The notes beneath the pieces were generated by a model, which was not told the DNA's origin, made no database searches, and saw only the letters and a list, made by a program, of their open reading frames with translations. This document shows, piece by piece, positions 35,906 to 45,316 of a stretch of 64,000 nt of DNA. The number at the start of each line of letters is the position of its first letter. Within the stretch, counting starts at the first letter, position 1. The DNA is taken from contig NZ_JADOET010000018.1 of NCBI RefSeq assembly GCF_015645385.1, forward strand, positions 1-64,000, given 5' to 3'. This stretch comes from Winogradskyella marina (GTDB lineage Bacteria > Bacteroidota > Bacteroidia > Flavobacteriales > Flavobacteriaceae). The position numbers were made by a program, and so were the translations under genes.

Positions 35906-38900
35906 CTACTTATATTTTAAAATAGCAACCTTCATACATTCTTCGATTAAGTGATCAATTTTATCCCAATTAGTATCTATATCAAATTTCTTTAAAAGTT
36001 CATATAGTGCATCTCCTATAGATATATTGATTTTCCCAACAACATCAGTGTTTTTTTGCCACTCTACAATCTTATTATCATTTATATATATATGCTGTTT
36101 AACTGTATTGTCAACTGCTAAACTTGTCTCTATATGGAATTTTGTATTTAAAAGTGTAGGGTCATTAAACACAGACTTACTAAAATTATAAAAAGCTAGC
36201 GCAACGTCATTGTTCGCAAGTTCTTGAGGTGCATCTTTAGACCTACCGTGTAAAAAATTATTCTCATGTTCTTTAGCTCGCTTTAAAAACTCAGCTTCAG
36301 ATATTCTTTTCAAATAATATTCTTCTATAGTTTCTTTTATTAAGTCTGAGAGCCTTTTGTAATATACAGGGTCTTCTTGCATTTTTACATTAATAGCTTT
36401 AACTGTTCTACTAGCAATATGATCTGCTTGAGCTGCTTTACCTGTGATTTTTTCTATTTCAGCCTCCCTCTCCTCTTTATCAAAAATATTAACTAATTCT
36501 GTTACTTTCATAATTTCACCTTCAGTTGAAATATGTTTATTGATTAGCTTTTGTATTTGAGGCTCGAACTCCTTATATGCTAAGTCATCATTATATCGTC
36601 TTTTTACATCAATTCTTAACTTTAAAAAGAATTTAGCATCTCTTTTATACACCTCGATTTTCTTAGCTGATGTATTGTTTACAAAATCAACAGAGGACAA
36701 AGCCATCTTTAATAAACGAGCATAATTCCTTAATTTTTCATAAAAATTATTTCTCACATCTTCAGGTGATAATAATTCTTCATAAGCAGTTGGCTCTAAA
36801 TTCTTATCTTTAAGTGTCTTAAAAATATCCCATAATTCTGAATGAGATTGTGGTAAGTTTTTTATTTCTTCATTAATATTTGTCAACGTACCTTCTATCT
36901 CAGACTCATCAAATTCTGCAAGTCCCGAATAAGTACTTAATGCATTGTCTAAATTTTCTAAATTACCGTAATAATCAATGATATAACCATAGTCTTTTCC
37001 TGGATACACACGATTAACTCTTGCTACAGCTTGCAGTAAAGTATGTTCTTTTAATGATTTACATAAATATAATACCGTGTTATTTGGTGCATCAAAACCT
37101 GTTAAAAGCTTGGCTACTACTATTAATATTTCAGGATGCTCACGTTTCTTAAATTGTGTAATAACACTTTTCTCAAAACGTTTGAGGTCTCCATATTTAT
37201 CAATCATAGCATCGAAGTAGTTGTCCTCTCTTTGTTTTTCTTCATTTACATTATAGAATCCATCCTCAGCTCCTTCTCTTTGATCTGATTGTGTAACAAT
37301 AACTTCTGAAGATACCTTACCAATATCATCTAAAAATTCCTTGTATAATAAGGCGGTTTTAATACTTGGTGCCACTAACTGTGCTTTGGGCTTATATTTA
37401 TCAGATTCAGTTTGAAAGAAGTTTCTATAATGTTCTGAGATATCCCAAGCTCGAGCATAAATAACTTTTTCAGTTTTATTTAACTCGCTAATAGTATTAA
37501 ACTTCTTTTTTAAATTGGCTTTTCCATAATCAGATAGAGGCTCTGAAAGCTTATCAAAGTATCTATTTACAGGGTCTTCATCTACTGTTATTAAATTATG
37601 CCTACCCTCATAAAGTAGTGGCACTACGGCACCATCTTCAACAGCATCTTTAACCGTATAAGGATGCCCTATATAACCACCAAACTTACTTGCTGTACTC
37701 TTTTCCTTTTTCATTAATGGTGTCCCTGTAAAGGCTAAAAAACAAGCATTTGGAAAGACACGCTGCATGCTAACATTGAAAGTTCCATATTGTGTTCTAT
37801 GACCTTCATCTATCATTACAAAGATGTCGGGTGATAAGAATGGTTTTTTACATTGTTTTACAGCAGACTCAAATTTATTTATGATAGTCGTTATTATAGC
37901 ATCACTTTTATCATTTAGTAATTCTGCTAGATGAGTCCCAGTTTTAGCCTGCTTAACTTCTTTTTGACACTTTTTAAAAGTATCTGATATTTGGTCATCT
38001 AAATCAATTCTATCTGTAACTAATAAAATCTTTGGATTAGAAATTTCTGAACTAGAAGCTATCATTTGAGCTAACATTACCATTGTTAAAGACTTTCCAC
38101 TCCCTTGAGTATGCCAAATAACACCTCCTTGCCTTTTTCCTGTATTATCAAAATGAGTTACACGACTCAACGTATCATTTACTGCAAAATATTGCTGATA
38201 CCTTGCCACCTTTTTTATTCCCTCATCATAAATAGTGTAGTTTCTAATAATATCTATAATACGCTCGGGTCTACAAAGGCTATAAAGTAACTCGTCTTGT
38301 TTAGTTAGCAACCTTTCCTCTAGTTCTAAACCATCAAAGTAACGTCTTGCATAATTAAAACCATTTGTTCTTTCTGCAAACAAATCATCTTTTACAGATT
38401 CTTTTAAAGGTTTATTTTTTAACTCTTTTAACTCTTTCCAATAATTGATTTCTGCTTGTTTAGATGCAAATTGCTCTTTCCATTTTGCCCAAAACTCCTT
38501 ACTTGTCCCTGTAGTAGCATAACTACCATCATTAGTTGCTATACTTAATAGCAGATTAGAGTATATGTAAAGTGACCTAATGCCTTTTTTACTAAAGTTT
38601 CTTATATGCTGCTCAATAGCTAACTCAGTTGGGGACTTAGTACCACTTAATGATGGGCTTTTACATTCTATAATAACAGTAGGTATACCATTTATAAATA
38701 AAATAACATCAGGTCTATAAGTGTCCGTTCTGCCTGTACGCATTACCGCATACTCTTCTGTGACATGATAAACATTATTTTTAGGGTTTTCCCAATCTAT
38801 GTATTGTAAAGTATGGCTCTTTTTATCACCATCTATACTTTGTTCCATAGCCTTTCCCAAAGTAATAAGGTCATAAAAAGCTGCATTAGCATTTATAAAC

Positions 38901-39166
38901 CCTTCATTTATTGGTAAGTCTTTTAATGATAAAATAGCTGAATTTATATTTGAATCTGAAAACTCATAGACCTTGCCTTTGCGACTAATACTATTAATAG
39001 TTTTTAATTGCGTTTTAAGTACATTTTCAAATAGTACAGAAGATTTCTTACCTCCTCGCCATTGTAATGCCTTTTCTGGTGACACATACTCATAACCCAT
39101 GTTTACCAATAACTGAATACTTGGTATTTGAGAACTATGGTCTTCTAAAAATGAGGGTGTTTTCAT
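35906..39166 (-). CDS. hsdR: Type I restriction enzyme, R subunit
   Basis: Motor and nuclease subunit of the restriction complex, 1086 residues. The N-terminal PD-(D/E)xK nuclease reads RPDVILFINGIPTVIIECKS (about 150-172). The SF2 translocase has Walker A HTQGSGKSLTMVMLA, the DEGHR box in MIDEGHRTQYG, motif III LAFTGTPL, TGFDAPNN and motif VI LQAVARVNRVYPG. The C-terminal helical region for assembly with HsdM/HsdS is present and no frameshift is seen, so it should be active. Its ATG overlaps the stop of the membrane-protein gene (ATGA). Confidence 0.96.
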   Translation of the reverse strand: MKTPSFLEDHSSQIPSIQLLVNMGYEYVSPEKALQWRGGKKSSVLFENVLKTQLKTINSISRKGKVYEFSDSNINSAILSLKDLPINEGFINANAAFYDLITLGKAMEQSIDGDKKSHTLQYIDWENPKNNVYHVTEEYAVMRTGRTDTYRPDVILFINGIPTVIIECKSPSLSGTKSPTELAIEQHIRNFSKKGIRSLYIYSNLLLSIATNDGSYATTGTSKEFWAKWKEQFASKQAEINYWKELKELKNKPLKESVKDDLFAERTNGFNYARRYFDGLELEERLLTKQDELLYSLCRPERIIDIIRNYTIYDEGIKKVARYQQYFAVNDTLSRVTHFDNTGKRQGGVIWHTQGSGKSLTMVMLAQMIASSSEISNPKILLVTDRIDLDDQISDTFKKCQKEVKQAKTGTHLAELLNDKSDAIITTIINKFESAVKQCKKPFLSPDIFVMIDEGHRTQYGTFNVSMQRVFPNACFLAFTGTPLMKKEKSTASKFGGYIGHPYTVKDAVEDGAVVPLLYEGRHNLITVDEDPVNRYFDKLSEPLSDYGKANLKKKFNTISELNKTEKVIYARAWDISEHYRNFFQTESDKYKPKAQLVAPSIKTALLYKEFLDDIGKVSSEVIVTQSDQREGAEDGFYNVNEEKQREDNYFDAMIDKYGDLKRFEKSVITQFKKREHPEILIVVAKLLTGFDAPNNTVLYLCKSLKEHTLLQAVARVNRVYPGKDYGYIIDYYGNLENLDNALSTYSGLAEFDESEIEGTLTNINEEIKNLPQSHSELWDIFKTLKDKNLEPTAYEELLSPEDVRNNFYEKLRNYARLLKMALSSVDFVNNTSAKKIEVYKRDAKFFLKLRIDVKRRYNDDLAYKEFEPQIQKLINKHISTEGEIMKVTELVNIFDKEEREAEIEKITGKAAQADHIASRTVKAINVKMQEDPVYYKRLSDLIKETIEEYYLKRISEAEFLKRAKEHENNFLHGRSKDAPQELANNDVALAFYNFSKSVFNDPTLLNTKFHIETSLAVDNTVKQHIYINDNKIVEWQKNTDVVGKINISIGDALYELLKKFDIDTNWDKIDHLIEECMKVAILKYK

Positions 39167-39822
39167 AATTCATTTGTTTCTAAAAATCTAACCTTTGATT
39201 TATCCCACTCTATAACTGTTTCATATTGATAACTTTCATCGTCATAATACAAGATTTTTATTTTAAAATAAGAATCTCTTGGATGCTGAAAAGTCTTCCC
39301 TGATAATTGAATATTCTTTCCTTTTTCAATTGTGATATCTTGACTCCATTCTTGAATCCAAAATGTTCCTTCTCCCTCTAATAATTCAAAACCTCTATAA
39401 AATGCCCTTTCTCCTCTATTATTTAATTGTATATGAAAAGTGTAATCTGTGCCATTATACCCACTATTATTCTTCCATATCCTTGGCTTTACAGACATTC
39501 TTAATCTCCTCTCAAACAAATTATTGAGCTTAACCAATTCATTTATTTGAGACTGCAATTCATTGTCATTTTTCAAAAGATTTTTAAACTGAATCATTGT
39601 ATAAATAATGGTTACTACTGCCAAAATAGCACCAACCCATATTCCAAACAACTCTACACCAGATAACGGCTCAGTAATTGTATGCACAACTAAATCTTCA
39701 TCAGGTTTTTGTAGCTTAACTAAATTTTCAAGATTTAAATGAATTGTATCCTGCACACTAACTATTGTGTCTTTTACAATACCATTTTTCGTGTTTTTTA
39801 ATATGATTATTTTATCCTGCAT
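39163..39822 (-). CDS. Single-pass membrane protein inside the type I RM operon
   Basis: A 219-residue protein of unknown family. One strong membrane helix lies at about 57-78 (GIWVGAILAVVTIIYTMIQF), followed by a short coiled stretch (about 80-105). The C-terminal domain looks beta-rich (IWKNNSGYNGTDYTFHIQL ... IKILYYDDESYQYETVIEW). It overlaps the protease gene upstream by one base (TAATG) and hsdR downstream by four (ATGA), so all three are translationally coupled. The tight coupling suggests a working pair with the protease, perhaps protease sensor plus membrane effector, but this is inference. Confidence 0.7.
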   Translation of the reverse strand: MQDKIIILKNTKNGIVKDTIVSVQDTIHLNLENLVKLQKPDEDLVVHTITEPLSGVELFGIWVGAILAVVTIIYTMIQFKNLLKNDNELQSQINELVKLNNLFERRLRMSVKPRIWKNNSGYNGTDYTFHIQLNNRGERAFYRGFELLEGEGTFWIQEWSQDITIEKGKNIQLSGKTFQHPRDSYFKIKILYYDDESYQYETVIEWDKSKVRFLETNEL

Positions 39823-40658
39823 TATGATTCATTTTTCTCAATGAGATTAACTTTGATGAGTTGAGATTGCTCCACATTTTTATCAAATCTCTGTCTTAAC
39901 ACTTCGGTTATAATGTCAATTACTGTTACAGTAATAGCATTATCTTGAAAATAGAAATCAGTTACAATTCCAACTAATTTAATGTATTTTTTACCATCTA
40001 TTACGTTTTCTTTCATTGGCATGTACCATAAACCGCAACCACTCAAACCTTTTGGGTTGGGTAATGTGCTATATTTAGAATCCAATTCATTATTATAATC
40101 GTTGTTGTTATAATCAACTATAATCTTGCTATTCTTTTTATAGTCGGGAACTTTTATAAATTTACCAGATTTCGACTTTACTCTTAAGATTAAAGGGGTT
40201 GGAATATAACCCTTATTGTCCTCACTTTCATAGAAGGTACGAGTCCATTCATTGGGATAACCAAATAAGTAGTATTCTCGTTTATCAGATATTTTATGAT
40301 TTAATTCTAAATCATGAAGATTCATAAAATTAAATATTGTTTTGATGTTTTCAACAGTTTCATCATCAAGCTTAAAAACCACAATATCAATTTCATCATT
40401 CTTTTTATTTTTAACAATCGTATTAGTAATTATCCCTTTTAATGTAAATAAATCCTTGCCATCAGAAACACGCATGGCCTTTACAACATTAGTATTTATT
40501 ACGTGAGCTGAAGAGATTAGAAAATATTGTTTATCGACCACTACAAAAACACCAGAACCAATTATTTGATAATTATTAAATAACTGACAAGTAAAATTGG
40601 AAACGAACTCTCTACATTCTTCCATTTGGTTTATTAATATATCCCTTGAGCTTTTCAT
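39822..40658 (-). CDS. Trypsin-like serine peptidase inside the type I RM operon
   Basis: A 278-residue soluble protein with a chymotrypsin-fold triad in the right order: H52 in YFLISSAHVI, D91 in DEIDIVVFKL and S206 in PKGLSGCGLW (GxSGxG, with Cys in place of the usual second Gly). There is no signal peptide, so it acts in the cytoplasm, unlike DegP-type proteases. It lies four bases after hsdS and overlaps the membrane-protein gene. Intracellular trypsin-like domains occur in several prokaryotic defence systems as activated effectors. Substrate and trigger are unknown; the neighbour or an RM subunit are the obvious candidates. Confidence 0.8.
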   Translation of the reverse strand: MKSSRDILINQMEECREFVSNFTCQLFNNYQIIGSGVFVVVDKQYFLISSAHVINTNVVKAMRVSDGKDLFTLKGIITNTIVKNKKNDEIDIVVFKLDDETVENIKTIFNFMNLHDLELNHKISDKREYYLFGYPNEWTRTFYESEDNKGYIPTPLILRVKSKSGKFIKVPDYKKNSKIIVDYNNNDYNNELDSKYSTLPNPKGLSGCGLWYMPMKENVIDGKKYIKLVGIVTDFYFQDNAITVTVIDIITEVLRQRFDKNVEQSQLIKVNLIEKNES

Positions 40659-40662
40659 GAAC

Positions 40663-41955
40663 CTAAACTTTTACCCTAATTTTCCCTGTTAACAATTGTT
40701 GCATTAAACCTTTTTTCTGCGATTTTAATTGCTCTAAATAGTTTTGATACTTTTCTAACTCCTCATCGATTTTATCAAAGAATTCTGCAATAACAGTTTG
40801 TTCGTTTAAAGAAGGAATATTCACATTAATGGTCTCAAAAACATTCCATCGTAACCCACCTCGTCGTGCAATAGAGCCAGACATATTGCTTTGATAGTTA
40901 TAAATCATCCTATCTGTTTTAAGTAGTCTAAACATAAACGAATCATTAATTGTTTTGTCCGTTTTAAAAACGGTATACATTGGGCTAACCAAACCTCTTT
41001 CCATTAAGTCTTGAAAACCAATAGAACCTTCTTCAATGTGGTTTGTTGCATAGGCGAAATAACCTTTAGGTACTATTTTGTATTTAGACAAATCATCTCC
41101 AAACACTTTTCTGCCGAAATAATCTAAAGACCTAACTAAACCATCATATTTAGTGCACGATAGCACTTCTAAATCATCATCTTTTTTATTCTTATCAGTA
41201 AACTGTGTTGCAATTTCCCCAATTCTAACTTTTCTCCACTCCTCACTAAACCCATCCAAACGTGTTTTACCTGTTAAGAGCTGTTGCATTAAACCTTTTT
41301 TACGTAGCTCTAACTTATTTATAAGGGTTTGTGTTTTTTCAATGGCTTCGTCCCAATCGGATAAGATAGAGGCTATTTTTTTTTGTTCTGAAAGTGGTGG
41401 AACAGGAATTAGTATTTTACCCAAATTAGTTTTAGATACTCCTAACACTGAAATGCCTGTCGCCACCCTATAGATAGACCTTATAACCTCTTCATTTTTA
41501 AATAGGTATGATTTAAAACCATTAATAAAATTACCCCCTTTATCTCTCAAGGCAAATGTATGTAACCCAGAAATTAATTTAATATCATTAACGTTTATCA
41601 ATTCTATACAATCACAAATCCCTTCATAATCTTCAGAAGCATCTGCCATTACCAAATCACCATCTATTAAATAATCAGGTTCAGATTTGATTAGTTGATT
41701 ATCTATAATTTTGGGCAATAATGGTTCTTTTGATACATCTAAGAGTTCATATTTAAATGAGGAATGGATATCTCCATAATGAATATTATATATAGATTTT
41801 TCATCTAATACTTCGTTTGAAAGTTGCCTCCTTGATAACGAGTTAGTTTTTAAAAAGTCAAAGACATGAGCTACATTTTCAACACCCCAATCATCAGGAA
41901 TCCATCCAATCTTGGTTTTCTTATAACCAATTTTATTTTCTTCTATCACCTCCAT
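40663..41955 (-). CDS. hsdS: Type I restriction-modification specificity subunit (two target domains)
   Basis: Selects the DNA sequence to be methylated or cut. 430 residues in two similar halves, each a target-recognition domain followed by a conserved helix. The first half starts at KTKIGWIPDDWGVENVA and ends in LELRKKGLMQQLLTGKTRL (about 215-235). The second half starts near GFSEEWRKVRIGEIATQF and ends QLKSQKKGLMQQLLTGKIRV. The helix-encoding DNA is nearly identical in both (TGTTGCATTAAACC on the plus strand at 40699 and 41283), which could allow domain exchange by recombination. It starts one base after the hsdM stop. Confidence 0.95.
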   Translation of the reverse strand: MEVIEENKIGYKKTKIGWIPDDWGVENVAHVFDFLKTNSLSRRQLSNEVLDEKSIYNIHYGDIHSSFKYELLDVSKEPLLPKIIDNQLIKSEPDYLIDGDLVMADASEDYEGICDCIELINVNDIKLISGLHTFALRDKGGNFINGFKSYLFKNEEVIRSIYRVATGISVLGVSKTNLGKILIPVPPLSEQKKIASILSDWDEAIEKTQTLINKLELRKKGLMQQLLTGKTRLDGFSEEWRKVRIGEIATQFTDKNKKDDDLEVLSCTKYDGLVRSLDYFGRKVFGDDLSKYKIVPKGYFAYATNHIEEGSIGFQDLMERGLVSPMYTVFKTDKTINDSFMFRLLKTDRMIYNYQSNMSGSIARRGGLRWNVFETINVNIPSLNEQTVIAEFFDKIDEELEKYQNYLEQLKSQKKGLMQQLLTGKIRVKV

Positions 41956-41956
41956 A

Positions 41957-43444
41957 TTAAAATCCTAATACTTCTAAATGTTGTTCTAACTTTTGCTCGA
42001 CTTCTTCTATCTGCTCTTTTATAGCTTTTATCTCTACTTGAGTAGCTTTAATATCTACAGGTTCTTCTTCTTCAAACGTATCTACATAACGAGGGATATT
42101 TAAATTATAGTCGTTTTCTAAAACTTCTTCTAATTTTGCTACATAACTATACTTATCTATAGTTTCCCAATTTTTATATGTCGTAACTATCTTATCTATG
42201 TTTGCTTTACTAAGTTTGTATTGGTTTTTAGCATTCTCATACTCATTACTAGCATCTATAAATAGTAGTTCTGTATTATCACCTTTATTTTTATCGAATA
42301 TTAGAATTGTAGCAGGAATACCTGTTCCAAAAAACAAATTAGCAGGTAAACCTATTACTGCTTTTAAAAGATTTTCTTCAATAAGTTGTTTTCTAATTTT
42401 GCCCTCAGAGCTCCCTCTAAATAATACACCATGAGGCAATACAACACCTGCTTTACCATGCTCGTTTAAGGTTTCAATCATATGCGTTATAAAAGCATAA
42501 TCACCTTTACTTTTTGGTGGAACACCTCTATGAAAGCGATTATACCTATCTGAACTAGCATTCTCTGCGCCCCATTTATCTAAAGAAAATGGTGGATTGG
42601 CAACTACTATATCAAATTTCATTAAAGCATCATTCTCCTTTAACAATGGGTTATTAAGCGTATCTCCCCATTCTATATTGGCATTGTCCATTTCGTGAAG
42701 AAACATATTCATTCTTGCTAATGCCCATGTACTTCCGTTTAATTCCTGACCGTTAATAGCTACGTTTTTGCTACCAATTTCATCAGCTACTTTTAATAAT
42801 AATGAACCTGACCCACAAGTAGGGTCGCATACTCTATCTCCTTCTTTTGGCTCAACTAACTTGGATAATAATGTTGATACTTGAGATGGTGTATAAAACT
42901 CACCTGCTTTTTTACCTGCGTCTGAGGCGAAATTTGCAATAAGATACTCGTAGCTATCACCTATAACATCATTTCCTTCTAGATTAGATGGTCTTAAATC
43001 TAACTCTACAAAATCAGTTAATAAGTTCTTTAAACGTCTGTTACGGTCTTTAGTTTGCCCTAAATTGGGTTCTGAATTATAATCTATATTACGGAATACT
43101 TTCTCTAATTTTGAACGGTTTGCATCTTCAATATTCTCTAAAGCAATATTAATAAGCTCACCTAAATTATCTGCGTTTCTATTCTCATATAAATACTCAA
43201 AGGAACTATCTTCATTGACCTTAAAACGCTCATGTTTCATAGCTCGCTCTACACGCTCTAAATCGCCATTGTATTTATCCATATAACTCACCCTTTTTTC
43301 TTTATTTACATCTGATATGTACTTAATAAAGAGCATAGTTAAAATATAGTCTTTATATTGCGTTGCATCTATAGTACCTCTAAAGGTGTCGCATGCAGCC
43401 CAAACCTTATTGTTTATTTCTTGCTGAGTTAGTTTTTTGCTCAT
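41957..43444 (-). CDS. hsdM: Type I restriction-modification methyltransferase subunit
   Basis: N6-adenine methyltransferase of the RM complex, 495 residues. An N-terminal HsdM domain opens with KLTQQEINNKVWAACDTFRG. The SAM motif I is CDPTCGSGSLLLK and the catalytic motif IV is DIVVANPPFSLDKWG. GKAGVVLPHGVLFRGSSEGK and GTGIPATILIFDK follow. A C-terminal coiled coil (VEIKAIKEQIEEVEQKLEQH) contacts HsdS. It overlaps the half-HsdS gene upstream by four bases and is intact. Confidence 0.97.
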   Translation of the reverse strand: MSKKLTQQEINNKVWAACDTFRGTIDATQYKDYILTMLFIKYISDVNKEKRVSYMDKYNGDLERVERAMKHERFKVNEDSSFEYLYENRNADNLGELINIALENIEDANRSKLEKVFRNIDYNSEPNLGQTKDRNRRLKNLLTDFVELDLRPSNLEGNDVIGDSYEYLIANFASDAGKKAGEFYTPSQVSTLLSKLVEPKEGDRVCDPTCGSGSLLLKVADEIGSKNVAINGQELNGSTWALARMNMFLHEMDNANIEWGDTLNNPLLKENDALMKFDIVVANPPFSLDKWGAENASSDRYNRFHRGVPPKSKGDYAFITHMIETLNEHGKAGVVLPHGVLFRGSSEGKIRKQLIEENLLKAVIGLPANLFFGTGIPATILIFDKNKGDNTELLFIDASNEYENAKNQYKLSKANIDKIVTTYKNWETIDKYSYVAKLEEVLENDYNLNIPRYVDTFEEEEPVDIKATQVEIKAIKEQIEEVEQKLEQHLEVLGF

Positions 43445-44016
43445 GATATCATCTTATTATTATTCATAATTTTATTTATAAGCCCTTTTTTAAGCTCTTT
43501 TCTCTTTATTAATAAATCTTGTGTTAATCTTAAGTCTTCATCTAAAAGATCTATAAATTCTACTATTTTTATCTGTTCTTCAATTGAAGGTAAAACAACA
43601 TCAATTTGCTCTAACTCTTTTTTTGGTATAGAAGTAATTGTTGCACCTGCCCCAATAAGCTTAAGATTATACTGAATTTTTTCTGAATTTAGATATTGTG
43701 CCAAAAACCCACCTAATACTTTTGATGGATGCGTTCTAATAATATAAAATAATGATGAAGGAATAACTTGCCCAAAACTATCATTGTAAGCCCATGCAAA
43801 GACTCTTTGTCCTTTACCTGCTAATATTACGTCATTGGGTTGCAACAAGAATTTTTCATTTTTATCATTAAGTGGAACAAAACTATTTTCAAACTTTGAA
43901 GGCTTATAAAAAGCATCAAAATGACTAGCATGCAAGTACTTAACAACTCCTTCTTGAGTGGGTTTATCATAAGCCCCAAACTGAATTTCCGCAATATCTC
44001 CGAGTTTTTGTAACAT
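43441..44016 (-). CDS. Half-size type I specificity protein (single target domain)
   Basis: A 191-residue HsdS-like protein with only one target-recognition domain (about 1-150: KLGDIAEIQFGAYDKPTQ ... SIPKKELEQIDVVLPSIEEQ) and one conserved helix (KRKELKKGLINKIM). It is the first gene of the operon and overlaps hsdM by ATGA. Half-HsdS proteins can work as dimers with HsdM in some systems. Having this in addition to a full HsdS suggests alternative specificities or that it guards or regulates the operon. It is not a truncated copy of the full gene, as the target domain differs. Confidence 0.85.
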   Translation of the reverse strand: MLQKLGDIAEIQFGAYDKPTQEGVVKYLHASHFDAFYKPSKFENSFVPLNDKNEKFLLQPNDVILAGKGQRVFAWAYNDSFGQVIPSSLFYIIRTHPSKVLGGFLAQYLNSEKIQYNLKLIGAGATITSIPKKELEQIDVVLPSIEEQIKIVEFIDLLDEDLRLTQDLLIKRKELKKGLINKIMNNNKMIS

Positions 44017-44018
44017 AA

Positions 44019-44081
44019 AAATGCTCTAATTTTTAATAATTTCATCACAAATATACATAAAAATATTATTGTAGAGCATTT
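44019..44081 (-). promoter_or_regulatory. RM operon promoter flanked by a 10-bp inverted repeat
   Basis: AAATGCTCTA (44019-44028) and TAGAGCATTT (44072-44081) are perfect inverted copies. Between them on the minus strand lies TATATTTG (44048-44055), a consensus -7 box, with no clear -33 TTG. The outer arm falls where the -33 region would be and the inner arm lies in the leader just before the half-HsdS ATG (44016). This looks like an operator pair for a repressor or activator. Confidence 0.5.
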
Positions 44082-44245
44082 CTAATTTTGTTTTTTATTT
44101 TGTAGAGTGTTTCAAACACAAATAGTGTTACAAAGAAAAACCTTAAATAGTAGTCCTTGAAGTTGTTAAAAAATGATACTTAATCATTGTTTTTCACCAA
44201 TTACATTATAGAATTTTGGAAGTGGAATTTAAAAAGGGTAAACTT

Positions 44246-44638
44246 TTAATTAATTTTATAATATAGAGTATTTGGGATTCCTTCTATTGGGTTTACAAGT
44301 TCAATTTCAGTATTTGATATTTTTATGAAGCTCCAACTCGCCGCAGTACCTCCCCCTGATAATCCGACTTCATAACTGTTTTCTGTGATAGATTCAATTG
44401 CTTCAATCGCTCCATGACCACTTTCAATTCCTTCTTTGTAGCAAGTCTCATAGGAAGCCAATATATAACAAAAGTCGTCTGACGTGAATCTGAAATCATT
44501 TTGACCATGTTCTGATGTCCAAGTACCTTGAATCCATGAAGGTGGATTAAAATATTGGTTGTTGCTAGAGCTGTCATCTGATGAAGAGCAAGCTGTTAAT
44601 GTAAGAATCAATAATAATAGAGGATAAATTTTTTTCAT
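44246..44638 (-). CDS. Small lipoprotein of unknown function
   Basis: A 130-residue protein with a lipoprotein signal peptide (MKKIYPLLLLILTLTAC, lipid-bearing C17) and a Ser/Asp/Asn-rich linker (SSSDDSSSNNQ) typical of flavobacterial lipoproteins. The small domain (WIQGTWTSEHGQNDFRF ... IELVNPIEGIPNTLYY) resembles lipocalin-like lipoprotein folds in outline. It is the only envelope protein of the element with such a signal. Contribution to the element is unknown. Confidence 0.75.
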   Translation of the reverse strand: MKKIYPLLLLILTLTACSSSDDSSSNNQYFNPPSWIQGTWTSEHGQNDFRFTSDDFCYILASYETCYKEGIESGHGAIEAIESITENSYEVGLSGGGTAASWSFIKISNTEIELVNPIEGIPNTLYYKIN

Positions 44639-44849
44639 GATTAGATGTGTTACTTTAAAAAGTTTATATCGTTATAGACTCAAATTAAACACAAAATTAT
44701 TGAAGAACATTACGGTTATCCGTAACCCCAACTAGAACTGTTATAACCAAAGCATCCAATATTCACATTTAAACCCCTTTAAACATCTTGAGAGGATCAA
44801 AATATGTCACTCAATTCTTTTACTAACACATAATAAAATTGCTACTAAC

Positions 44850-45248
44850 TTACAATTTAATCTTACTATCAATATTATTATTAACTTCTAACATTACCGT
44901 TTTATCATTAAAGACGATTACAATTCTATTTTGATTTAAATTAGACATCAGTTCTTTAGCGATATAAATGACTCCCTTTTTAAATAATTCGTGTTCTATT
45001 GGAAATTTAGGATAATTGATAAAGCCTAATGTAGCCGAAGGTTCATCTTGACCTAGAAAAACGATATCACATAGAGTAACCTTAGTGCTTAATAAAATTC
45101 GGTCGTTCATTTCTTTTAACTTCTGCTGAGCTCTTGTTAGCTTAGCCTTAAGTTCGGATACTTTCCAAGCCTTCTCAGAATACCCTTTATTTAAACCTAT
45201 TGTGATTTCTGCTGTATAACCCGGAACGGTTACTTGATTTATTTTCAT
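44850..45248 (-). CDS. Unknown 132-residue protein near the integrase
   Basis: Soluble protein with a coiled segment (about 29-52, KVSELKAKLTRAQQKLKEMN), then an apparent alpha/beta region (TLCDIVFLGQDEPSATLGF). No recognised motif. It lies 68 bases downstream of another unknown gene on the same strand, in the integrase-proximal part of the element, a place where accessory or regulatory genes often lie. Confidence 0.55.
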   Translation of the reverse strand: MKINQVTVPGYTAEITIGLNKGYSEKAWKVSELKAKLTRAQQKLKEMNDRILLSTKVTLCDIVFLGQDEPSATLGFINYPKFPIEHELFKKGVIYIAKELMSNLNQNRIVIVFNDKTVMLEVNNNIDSKIKL

Positions 45249-45316
45249 GCTGATGTTTTAAATCTATATATTCTTGACAGTATTAATTGGATCACAGAAT
45301 AATAGTTATAGATTAA

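Noticed and set aside
43827..44048. Short minus-strand frame overlapping the half-HsdS gene
   Set aside because: It lies in another frame of a well-supported gene and would start inside the promoter.
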